From: JAJPJX01 sp964568355 | Lineage (GTDB): Bacteria > Acidobacteriota > Terriglobia > Bryobacterales > Bryobacteraceae | DNA length: 13,330 nt | Reading direction: 5' to 3' | Assembly (NCBI GenBank): GCA_964568355.1 | Contig: CAZMRK010000867.1 | Location: 1-13,330 of the forward strand | Shown here: positions 1 through 5,791 of the stretch, one piece after another | How the letters are laid out: each line of letters starts with the position of its first letter | How positions within the stretch are numbered: the stretch's first letter is position 1 | The notes under the pieces: generated by a model | The model's database searches: none | The model's input: the letters and a program-made list of their open reading frames with translations, nothing else | Told to the model about the DNA's origin: nothing | Translations under genes and position numbers: made by a program

Positions 1-1
1 T

Positions 2-553
2 GTGGCATTTGAAACACAGCTTCCCGGACACCATGGCGTTCTGAACCTGCTGGCAGCGCTGGCCGCGGCGCAGGCTTTGGAAATCCCCGCCGAACGGCTG
101 CGCGAAGCCGTACGCACGTTTTCTCCCGGCAAGATGCGCGGCGAGCGTCTGGAACACGCCGGAGCCATTATCTGGAACGATTGCTACAACTCCAACCCGG
201 AGGCCGTGCGCGCCATGCTGGATGTACTGCGCGACACCCCTGCGCGGCGCCGCATCGCGGTTCTGGGGGAGATGCTCGAGCTTGGCCGTTCGGCCGAGAG
301 CCTGCACCGTGACATCGGCAAGTATCTTGCAGATCGCGGGATTGACATGCTAGTTGGCATACGCGGCGCTGCCCGCCACATGGTCGATGAGGCCAGGCGC
401 GCGGGATTGTCGGACAGCGCCGCGCATTTTTTTGAGGATCCCGTGACGGCAGGCGATTTTCTGAAACAACAGATCGAACCCGGAGACGCGCTGCTGTTCA
501 AAGGCTCCCGCGGCGTACGGGTGGAGCGGGCACTGGAAAGAGTATTGGCATAA
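2..553 (+). CDS. murF: UDP-MurNAc-tripeptide:D-Ala-D-Ala ligase MurF, 3' part
   Basis: This is the C-terminal 183 residues of MurF; the start lies before the window. MurF is the cytoplasmic ATP-dependent ligase that adds the D-Ala-D-Ala dipeptide, giving UDP-MurNAc-pentapeptide. The visible part begins at the end of the central Mur ligase domain (HGVLNLLAALAAAQAL, matching the usual HNVLN-A-AA segment) and continues through the C-terminal domain. That domain shows NDCYNSNPEAVRAML, which is diagnostic for MurF, then LGEMLELG and GDALLFKGSRGVRVE near the end. The TAA stop is 6 nt before mraY, so the two genes are very likely co-transcribed and translationally coupled. No frameshift is visible. 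The GTG at position 2 is an internal valine codon, not the gene start. Confidence 0.95.
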   Translation: MAFETQLPGHHGVLNLLAALAAAQALEIPAERLREAVRTFSPGKMRGERLEHAGAIIWNDCYNSNPEAVRAMLDVLRDTPARRRIAVLGEMLELGRSAESLHRDIGKYLADRGIDMLVGIRGAARHMVDEARRAGLSDSAAHFFEDPVTAGDFLKQQIEPGDALLFKGSRGVRVERALERVLA

Positions 554-559
554 CCCCCC

Positions 560-1693
560 ATGCTTTATTTTTTGCTCTACGAAAAGTTGTATCCGCTTAT
601 CAGCCCGTTCCGCGTGTTCCGCTACACCACGTTCCGGACGGCCTTCGCGAGCCTGACCGCGCTGTTTCTGTGCGTGGCCCTGGGACCGTGGCTGATCAGC
701 AAGCTGCGCCAGTTTCAAATCGGGCAGTACATTCGCGAGGAGGGCCCCAAGTCCCACCAGAAAAAGGCAGGAACCCCCACCATGGGCGGCGTGCTGATCA
801 TTATTTCCATCGTGATCCCAACTCTGCTATGGGCGGACCTGCGCTTCCCCTATGTGTGGATCGCCCTGGCAGCCCTGGTCGGCTATGGCCTGATCGGATT
901 CATGGATGACTACGCCAAGGTTACACGGCACCGCAATCTGGGGCTGACCGGACGGCGCAAACTGGCCTACCAGGTACTGCTGGGCATGCTATTCGCCTCC
1001 ATCCTGATCATGATGCGGTCCTATGGCGGCTACTCCACCAGCATGAACGTTCCTTTCTTCAAGCAGTTCAAGCCGACCTGGGTGATCCAGCCGCTGCTGG
1101 ATAATCCCTGGACCTTCGTGCTCGGGGCTCTGCCGTTTCTGTTGTTCGTCGCCTTCGTGATTGTGGGCGCTTCCAACGCTGTAAATTTGACCGATGGCCT
1201 GGACGGCCTGGCGATCGGACTCATGGTGATTGCCTCCGGCGCACTGACCATCCTGAGCTATGCCGGCGGCCACGTGATCCTGGCCGAATACTTGCAGATC
1301 GCGCGCAATCCGCGCACCTCGGAGCTGACCATCTTCTGCGGCGCGATGACCGGCGCCAGCCTGGGCTTCCTTTGGTATAACGCCCATCCTGCCGAGATCT
1401 TCATGGGAGATGTGGGCTCGCTGGCGCTGGGCGGAGCGATGGCAATGGTGGCCATTCTGATTAAGCAGGAAGTCCTGCTGGTCTTCATCGGAGGAGTCTT
1501 CGTTCTCGAAGCACTCTCGGTGATCCTGCAGGTAGGCAGCTTCAAACTGAGAGGCAAGCGAATCTTCAAAATGGCACCACTGCACCACCATTTTGAGGCT
1601 TTGGGCTGGACCGAATCCAAAATCATCGCCCGGTTTTGGATTGCGGGTCTGGTGATGGCTCTGTTTGCTCTGACGACCCTGAAGCTGCGGTGA
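560..1693 (+). CDS. mraY: Phospho-N-acetylmuramoyl-pentapeptide transferase MraY
   Basis: MraY transfers phospho-MurNAc-pentapeptide from UDP to undecaprenyl phosphate, making lipid I at the inner membrane. The protein is 377 aa, close to the family norm of about 360, and highly hydrophobic with about ten membrane segments by eye. Signature motifs are intact: GPKSHQKKAGTPTMGG near residue 65, the catalytic pair D116/D117 in MDDYAKV, NLTDGLDG with D212 and D215, FMGDVGS with D284, and the HHHFE motif near residue 340. The ATG at 560 is chosen because the N-terminus MLYFLLYEKLYP is typical. No good Shine-Dalgarno precedes it at normal spacing, so translation probably depends on coupling to murF, which stops 6 nt upstream. 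The gene is followed by the accessory cassette rather than directly by murD. Confidence 0.97.
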   Translation: MLYFLLYEKLYPLISPFRVFRYTTFRTAFASLTALFLCVALGPWLISKLRQFQIGQYIREEGPKSHQKKAGTPTMGGVLIIISIVIPTLLWADLRFPYVWIALAALVGYGLIGFMDDYAKVTRHRNLGLTGRRKLAYQVLLGMLFASILIMMRSYGGYSTSMNVPFFKQFKPTWVIQPLLDNPWTFVLGALPFLLFVAFVIVGASNAVNLTDGLDGLAIGLMVIASGALTILSYAGGHVILAEYLQIARNPRTSELTIFCGAMTGASLGFLWYNAHPAEIFMGDVGSLALGGAMAMVAILIKQEVLLVFIGGVFVLEALSVILQVGSFKLRGKRIFKMAPLHHHFEALGWTESKIIARFWIAGLVMALFALTTLKLR

Positions 1694-1699
1694 GAGCGT

Positions 1700-1716
1700 G
1701 AGCGGCTCCGCCGCTC
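1700..1716 (+). other. Perfect 7-bp hairpin just after mraY
   Basis: GAGCGGC, a TCC loop, then GCCGCTC form a perfect 7-bp stem 6 nt after the mraY stop. It directly abuts the left G-rich inverted repeat at 1717. It is followed by G runs, not a T tract, so it is not a standard intrinsic terminator. It may be part of the inserted cassette or an mRNA-stabilising 3' structure for mraY; the sequence alone cannot decide. Confidence 0.55.
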
Positions 1717-1733
1717 GGGGTTGGGGGCCGGGG
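1717..1733 (+). repeat. Left G-rich inverted repeat of the cassette
   Basis: The plus strand reads GGGGTTGGGGGCCGGGG here. Its reverse complement matches 2017-2033 at 16 of 17 bases. In the transcript this arm could pair with the C-rich arm lying just inside murD, closing a loop of about 280 nt that contains the four-helix-bundle ORF. The same segment runs into GGGAAAGG at 1731-1738, which can serve as the ribosome binding site for the GTG start at 1747 with 8 nt spacing. Confidence 0.75.
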
Positions 1734-1746
1734 AAAGGCGTGGAAG

Positions 1747-2013
1747 GTGCAGATTAAGAGCTTTCGCGACCTTTGGGTTTGGCAGGAAAGTATGAGCTTT
1801 GTTGAGGAGGTTTACGAAATAACGCAGCAGTTTCCCAAGCACGAAACTTACGGCTTGGCAGGACAAGTGCGTCGAGCTGCCATCCTGGTGCCGGCGAACA
1901 TCGCGGAAGGCCATACCCGCGAACATCAGGCCATGGCCCCTCTCCAGAAGCAAAGCGAAGCGCTGTCCCGCCAACTCTACGCCCTCCGCAACGCACTCCT
2001 CAGCCGCCAATGA
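1747..2013 (+). CDS. Shortened four-helix-bundle (23S rRNA IVP-type) protein
   Basis: An 88-aa ORF starts at GTG 1747 with GGGAAAGG 8 nt upstream. Residues 1-59 match the N-terminal half of the four-helix-bundle/S23 family: FRDLWVWQESM, a YEIT-QFPK-E-YGL stretch, then Q-RRAAILVPANIAEGHTRE. Family members usually run to about 115-125 aa. Here the text jumps from residue 60 to a segment resembling the family's last helix (PLQKQSEALSRQLYALRNAL). About 30-35 residues, the usual third helix with its EF--FL-IA-GSL-EL-TQL pattern, are missing without loss of frame. It is therefore either a decayed copy or a reduced three-helix form. The biochemical role of the family is not established. The stop codon overlaps the murD start (ATGA), so ribosomes finishing this ORF could restart on murD, which may be what preserves its frame. 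Confidence 0.7.
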   Translation: MQIKSFRDLWVWQESMSFVEEVYEITQQFPKHETYGLAGQVRRAAILVPANIAEGHTREHQAMAPLQKQSEALSRQLYALRNALLSRQ

Positions 2014-3362
2014 AGACCCCAGCCCCCAACCCCCAACGCCCAACCCCTTCGACCGCTCTTGTAGTGGGGCTCGAAAAGTCCGGCATCGCTTCGGCCGAAG
2101 TGCTGCTCCACCAAGGCCTGAAGGTTCGGGCGACTGACATGAATCCGGCTCGGGCCGCGGCGGTCGCCCATTTGGGTGTTTCTTTTGCCGTGCAGTCTCC
2201 CGCGGTATTCCAAGGCGTTGACCTGATTGTGCTTTCTCCCGGGGTTCCCGCAGATCTGCCGGAATTGGTGTCGGCTCGCCAGCGCGGCGTTCCCGTGATC
2301 GGCGAGATCGAACTGGCGACCCATCTGTTGAAGGGCAAGATCATCGGCATCACCGGCACCAATGGAAAAACCACCACCACCAGCCTGGTGGGGCACATCC
2401 TCCACAGCTCCGGCATCGCTGCACAGGTGGGCGGCAACATCGGCACCGCGGTGACCGCGATGATTGGCACTTCCCGCCCCAACCAGTGGAATGTCCTCGA
2501 ACTCTCCAGCTTTCAGCTTGAAACCATCGCGTCGCAGTTTCGCGCTCATATCGGCGTCTGCCTGAACGTCACCCAGAACCATCTGGACCGGCACCATACG
2601 TTCGCCGCCTATGCCGCCGCCAAGGGCCGATTGTTCGAAAACCAGCAGCCGGGCGATTTCGCCGTCCTCAATGCAGACGACCCCACCTGCGTAGGCTTCG
2701 CCGCGCAAACCAAAGCCTCGCCGCTATGGTTCAGCAGCACCCGCGCCGTCACACCCGGCCTCTGGCTGGATGGCGGCCAGATCCGCTTCGATAGCGATCT
2801 GCTCATGAACGCGTCGGAGATTCCCATCCGCGGCCGGCACAATATCGAAAATGTGATGGCAGCAGCGGCGGCGGCACGCCTGGCGGGCGCTTCGCTCGAA
2901 GCAATCGCTGCCGCCGTGCGTACCTTTCACGCCGTGGAGCACCGCCTGGAGTTCGTGCGCAACTTACAAGGCGTCGACTTTTACAACGATTCCAAAGCCA
3001 CCAGCGTCGATGCCGCCCTGAAGGCCTTGGATGCCTTCTCCGGCGGCCTGTGGGTCATCCTGGGCGGCAAAGATAAGGGCAGTGATTACACCGTGATGCG
3101 TGCCCCGCTTTCGGCAAAGGCTCACGCCGCGCTGCTCATTGGCGCCGCTGCGCCCAAGATTCAGAAGCACCTGGACGGCGCGCTGCCCCTGGTCTCTTGC
3201 GGTACCCTCGATGCCGCCCTGGCCTATGCCTGGGAGCACTCCGGCCCGGGCGATACCGTTCTGCTGGCGCCGGCCTGCGCCAGTTTCGATCAGTTCCGTA
3301 GCTTCGAACACCGCGGCGAAGTCTTTAAAGATCTCGTGCGCCGACTGGAGCCGAAAAAATAG
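2010..3362 (+). CDS. murD: UDP-MurNAc-L-alanine:D-glutamate ligase MurD
   Basis: MurD adds D-glutamate to UDP-MurNAc-L-Ala in the cytoplasm using ATP. The 450-aa protein has the full Mur ligase layout: an N-terminal Rossmann-like domain starting at ALVVGLEKSGIASAEVLL, the ATP loop GTNGKTTTT at residues 116-124 with K120, and K205 in AAKGRLF, which lines up with the carbamylated lysine of E. coli MurD. HNIENVMAAAAAARLAG and FYNDSKATSVDAALKAL follow, then ILGGKDKG in the C-terminal domain. The ATG at 2010 overlaps the previous stop. The first 14 codons (M-KTPAPNPQRPTPS) are encoded by the cassette's C-rich repeat and have no family counterpart. No usable start lies between them and the first beta strand, since the GTG at codon 19 would cut into it. 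The stop is 1 nt before the ftsW start. Confidence 0.96.
   Translation: MKTPAPNPQRPTPSTALVVGLEKSGIASAEVLLHQGLKVRATDMNPARAAAVAHLGVSFAVQSPAVFQGVDLIVLSPGVPADLPELVSARQRGVPVIGEIELATHLLKGKIIGITGTNGKTTTTSLVGHILHSSGIAAQVGGNIGTAVTAMIGTSRPNQWNVLELSSFQLETIASQFRAHIGVCLNVTQNHLDRHHTFAAYAAAKGRLFENQQPGDFAVLNADDPTCVGFAAQTKASPLWFSSTRAVTPGLWLDGGQIRFDSDLLMNASEIPIRGRHNIENVMAAAAAARLAGASLEAIAAAVRTFHAVEHRLEFVRNLQGVDFYNDSKATSVDAALKALDAFSGGLWVILGGKDKGSDYTVMRAPLSAKAHAALLIGAAAPKIQKHLDGALPLVSCGTLDAALAYAWEHSGPGDTVLLAPACASFDQFRSFEHRGEVFKDLVRRLEPKK
2017..2047 (-). repeat. Right cassette repeat with a G-quadruplex-type motif on the minus strand
   Basis: The plus strand is C-rich with a loose 7-nt period (CCCCCAA, CCCCCAA, CGCCCAA, CCCC). 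Read on the minus strand it has five runs of three to five G separated by 2-4 nt, which fits the usual G-quadruplex pattern. Bases 2017-2033 are the partner of the left inverted repeat. The block starts 7 nt downstream of the murD ATG, so it is both coding sequence and a potential structure in the template strand or in the mRNA near the start codon. Confidence 0.65.
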
Positions 3363-3363
3363 C

Positions 3364-4503
3364 ATGTCGCAACAACTCAAGACCGACCGCATCCTGTTTC
3401 TTACCACCATTGCGATGACGTTCTTCGGGGTGATCATCCTCTACAGCGCGTCATCCGTAATGGCCCAATTGAAGTTTGGCTCCACCTGGCACTTTGTCAC
3501 CCGCCAGTGTATGTGGCTGGTAATCGCCGTCTTCTGCATGATGGCCCTGAAAAAGACCAGCTACCACCGTCTGCAGAACCCGGCGGTCGCGTTCACGGCG
3601 ATCGGCCTGACGCTGGTCATGCTGGTGCTGGTCTATTTCATCGACTCCGCGCATCACCGCTGGATCCGCATGGGGCCGATCGGCCTGCAGCCTTCGGAGT
3701 TGGCGAAGCCCGCGCTGGTGGTCTTTCTGGCGTTTTTTGTCACCTGGCGAGCGCGTGCCATTAATACGCGCTACACGCTACTACCCGCGGCCCTGGCCGT
3801 GGGCCTGGTGCTACTGGCCGTGGTTGTGGCGGATCTGGGCACGGCTATCGTCCTCGGAGTGACCGCGACCGTCGTCTTCTTCGTGGCCGGCCTGGAACAG
3901 CGCTATTGCCTGATGGTGGGCGTCTGTGCCGTCGTAGGCGTCTGCCTGTTCGTCATCGCCAAGCCCTACCGCGTAGCCCGTGTAGTCCACTTTTTCGATC
4001 CGGAGTACCGCATTGTCGGCAGCTTCGATACCAAGGGCCATATCCGCGACTATCTGCAGAAATCCCTTACCTCACGCGATACCAACTATCAGAGCGAGCA
4101 GTCCAAGATTGCCGTAGGCGCCGGCGGACCGCTCGGGCTGGGCCTGATGCAGGGGAAGCAGAAGCTGCTCTACCTTCCGGAAGCCCATACCGACTTCATC
4201 TACGCAGTAGTCAGTGAGGAACTGGGCATGTTCGGTTCGGTAGGCGTACTTCTGGCTTTTCTGGTGATCTTCTGGCGGGGCCTCCGGACCACCGTGCTCA
4301 TGCCGGATGATTTCGGCCGGTATCTGGCCCTGGGAGTCACGACCATGGTAGTAGTCCAGGGCTTTATCAACATCAGTGTCGTGCTGGGCATCGTCCCGAC
4401 GAAAGGGATTCCTCTGCCCATGATCAGCGCCGGAGGCAGTTCTCTTCTCAGCACCCTGGTCTCCCTCGGCATTCTGATGAACGTATCGGAGCATGTGGGC
4501 TGA
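3364..4503 (+). CDS. ftsW: Peptidoglycan glycosyltransferase FtsW (SEDS family)
   Basis: FtsW is the integral membrane enzyme that polymerises lipid II at the septum with its partner class B penicillin-binding protein. The 379-aa product is strongly hydrophobic, with about ten membrane segments by eye. It shows the family pattern WIRMGPIGLQPSELAKPALV, the periplasmic LPEAHTDFIYAVVSEELG with D277 at the proposed catalytic aspartate position, and GIPLPMISAGGSSLL near the C-terminus. ATG 3364 is taken as the start, 1 nt after the murD stop; the frame stays open upstream to 3100 but that region is murD. The best upstream GGAG is too far away, so coupling to murD is likely. The loop around residues 212-245 is about 20 residues longer than in E. 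coli FtsW. RodA is the main alternative, but the dcw position favours FtsW. Confidence 0.95.
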   Translation: MSQQLKTDRILFLTTIAMTFFGVIILYSASSVMAQLKFGSTWHFVTRQCMWLVIAVFCMMALKKTSYHRLQNPAVAFTAIGLTLVMLVLVYFIDSAHHRWIRMGPIGLQPSELAKPALVVFLAFFVTWRARAINTRYTLLPAALAVGLVLLAVVVADLGTAIVLGVTATVVFFVAGLEQRYCLMVGVCAVVGVCLFVIAKPYRVARVVHFFDPEYRIVGSFDTKGHIRDYLQKSLTSRDTNYQSEQSKIAVGAGGPLGLGLMQGKQKLLYLPEAHTDFIYAVVSEELGMFGSVGVLLAFLVIFWRGLRTTVLMPDDFGRYLALGVTTMVVVQGFINISVVLGIVPTKGIPLPMISAGGSSLLSTLVSLGILMNVSEHVG

Positions 4504-4518
4504 ATTCCGGAAACGGGG

Positions 4519-5706
4519 ATGAGTAAATCACGCCAGCGCAGAGCCGCCCAGCCGCAGCCATCCGGCCCCAAGCCGGTGGAAGTGGTGCCTGCGCCCACGC
4601 CTGCCTCTGCGCCGAGCGCTCCGGCCACCGGCGGCCGGCGGACCTTTCTGATGGCCGGCGGCGGGACGGGAGGCCATGTCATCCCCGCCCTGGCGGTCGC
4701 CCGTGAATTGCGCCAGCGCGGCCACGACGTTTTCTTCGTCGGGACCGAGCGCGGCCTTGAATCGCGCCTGGTGCCGGCCGAAGGCTTTGCTTTGGAGCGC
4801 ATTCGCATCGGCGGCCTGAAACGCGTCGGCGTGCGGCAGACCCTGGCGACCCTCTGGCAGCTTCCCATCAGCACCCTGCATGCAGTCCGCCTCATCGGAT
4901 CCCGCCACGTGGCGGGGGTGTTCAGCATGGGCGGCTACGTTGCCGGACCGCCGGTGATGGCTGCCTTGCTCAAGCGCGTTCCGGTCGTGATCATGGAGCC
5001 GAATGCCATCCCCGGCTTCACCAATCGGCGCATCGGCCGCTTCGTTTCGCGCGCCCTGGTCGGCTTCCCAGAGACCGCCATCTATTTTCCGAAAGGCGTC
5101 ACCGAAATGACCGGCTTGCCGGTACGCACGGAATTTTTCGCCATCGAACCCAAGCCTCGGGAAGCGCGCCTGACCGTGCTGATCACCGGGGGCAGCCAGG
5201 GTTCACGCCACATCAACGAGGCTGTCCGCGCCAGTTGGCCGCTCTTCCGGCAGGCGGAATTTCCGATTCGCTTCCTCCACCAGGCCGGCCGCGACCAGTG
5301 CGACGCGCTGCGCAGCGAGTTCTCCCGCAGCGGCCTGGCCGGCGAGGTCGTTCCGTTTCTCACCGATATGCCGCGCGCCTTCGCCCAGGCCGACCTGATT
5401 GTCTGCCGTTCCGGAGCCGGCGCGGTGGCGGAACTGGCGGCGGCCGGCAAGCCCTCCGTGCTGGTCCCGTTCCCCTTCGCCAGCGATCAACACCAGTTGC
5501 GGAACGCTGAAGCCTTCGCCCGCGGCGAAGCGGCTGTTCTAGTACTCGACAAGGATTTGAGCGGGGAGAAGTTATTTCAGACCATTACCACCCTGGCCGC
5601 GGAGCCGGGCCGCCTGGAGCGGATGGGAGCGGCTGCTCGCCGCTTCGCGCGGCCTGGCGCCGCCCGCCGCGCCGCCGACATTCTGGAAGAGGTAGCCCGT
5701 GGCTGA
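4519..5706 (+). CDS. murG: Lipid II-forming GlcNAc transferase MurG with N-terminal extension
   Basis: MurG transfers GlcNAc from UDP-GlcNAc to lipid I on the cytoplasmic membrane face, giving lipid II. The GT-B fold is clear: the glycine loop MAGGGTGGHVIPALAVA at residues 45-61, MGGYVAGPPVMAAL, EPNAIPGFTNRRIGR, GLPVRTEFF, then the second domain with ITGGSQGSRHINEAV, CRSGAGAVAELAAAGKPSVL and PFPFASDQHQLRNA. The protein is 395 aa, against about 355-365 in most species. The excess is a stretch of about 40 residues, basic at first (KSRQRR) and then rich in proline and alanine, before the first beta strand at R41. No alternative start gives a normal N-terminus, so ATG 4519 is kept. The gene begins 15 nt after ftsW. 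Confidence 0.95.
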   Translation: MSKSRQRRAAQPQPSGPKPVEVVPAPTPASAPSAPATGGRRTFLMAGGGTGGHVIPALAVARELRQRGHDVFFVGTERGLESRLVPAEGFALERIRIGGLKRVGVRQTLATLWQLPISTLHAVRLIGSRHVAGVFSMGGYVAGPPVMAALLKRVPVVIMEPNAIPGFTNRRIGRFVSRALVGFPETAIYFPKGVTEMTGLPVRTEFFAIEPKPREARLTVLITGGSQGSRHINEAVRASWPLFRQAEFPIRFLHQAGRDQCDALRSEFSRSGLAGEVVPFLTDMPRAFAQADLIVCRSGAGAVAELAAAGKPSVLVPFPFASDQHQLRNAEAFARGEAAVLVLDKDLSGEKLFQTITTLAAEPGRLERMGAAARRFARPGAARRAADILEEVARG

Positions 5707-5755
5707 AATTGCCGTTTCACAGCACGCGCTATTTTTGCTTGACGATTTCGATTGA
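5699..5755 (+). CDS. Possible 18-codon ORF overlapping the murG end
   Basis: A GTG inside the last murG codons opens an 18-codon frame, MAEIAVSQHALFLLDDFD if GTG is read as Met, ending at TGA 5753-5755. GGAAGAGG at 5685-5692 lies 6 nt upstream, a good ribosome binding site. The arrangement copies the murC-ftsQ junction, where GCCCGTGGCTAAAA gives both the end of murC and a GTG start. It could be a leader peptide, a remnant of a lost gene, or chance. No homology is recognised. Confidence 0.2.
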   Translation: MAEIAVSQHALFLLDDFD

Positions 5756-5780
5756 CACCCGGCCGCGGAGCCGGAACAAT
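5752..5780 (+). promoter_or_regulatory. Sigma70-like promoter in front of murC
   Basis: TTGACA at 5752-5757 is a perfect -35 box. Exactly 17 nt later comes AACAAT at 5775-5780, which matches TATAAT at four of six positions. The spacer contains a CCGGC/GCCGG inverted repeat (5759-5763 and 5770-5774). The expected transcription start is near 5786-5788, only about 4-6 nt before the murC ATG. This would give murC-ftsQ-ftsA-ftsZ a second promoter inside the cluster. Confidence 0.5.
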
Positions 5781-5791
5781 TAGCAAAGGAA

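Larger units (their letters stand above)
1717..2033 (+). mobile_element. Possible small inserted cassette bounded by 17-bp inverted repeats
   Basis: A 317-bp unit sits between mraY and murD, a junction that is compact in most dcw clusters. Its ends are GGGGTTGGGGGCCGGGG at 1717-1733 and CCCCAGCCCCCAACCCC at 2017-2033, which are inverted repeats matching at 16 of 17 positions. The only ORF inside is a short four-helix-bundle (23S rRNA intervening-sequence-type) protein. Proteins of this family are known both inside rRNA intervening sequences and as scattered stand-alone genes. There is no transposase, so movement would need help in trans. The insertion reading is inference from the repeats and the altered murD N-terminus; a convincing target-site duplication was not found. 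Confidence 0.45.

Noticed and set aside
1700..1733. Rho-independent terminator after mraY
   Set aside because: The 7-bp hairpin is real but is followed by G runs instead of a T tract, and the downstream genes belong to the same pathway.
1711..2058. CCGCTC at 1711-1716 and 2053-2058 as a target-site duplication of the cassette
   Set aside because: Six bases in GC-rich DNA recur often by chance, the right copy is 19 bases beyond the end of the 17-bp repeat, and the left copy is also half of a hairpin.
3100..3363. Upstream extension of the ftsW frame from an ATG at 3100
   Set aside because: That part lies within murD in another frame and reads as low-quality Arg/Pro-rich sequence. The ATG at 3364 gives the normal FtsW N-terminus.
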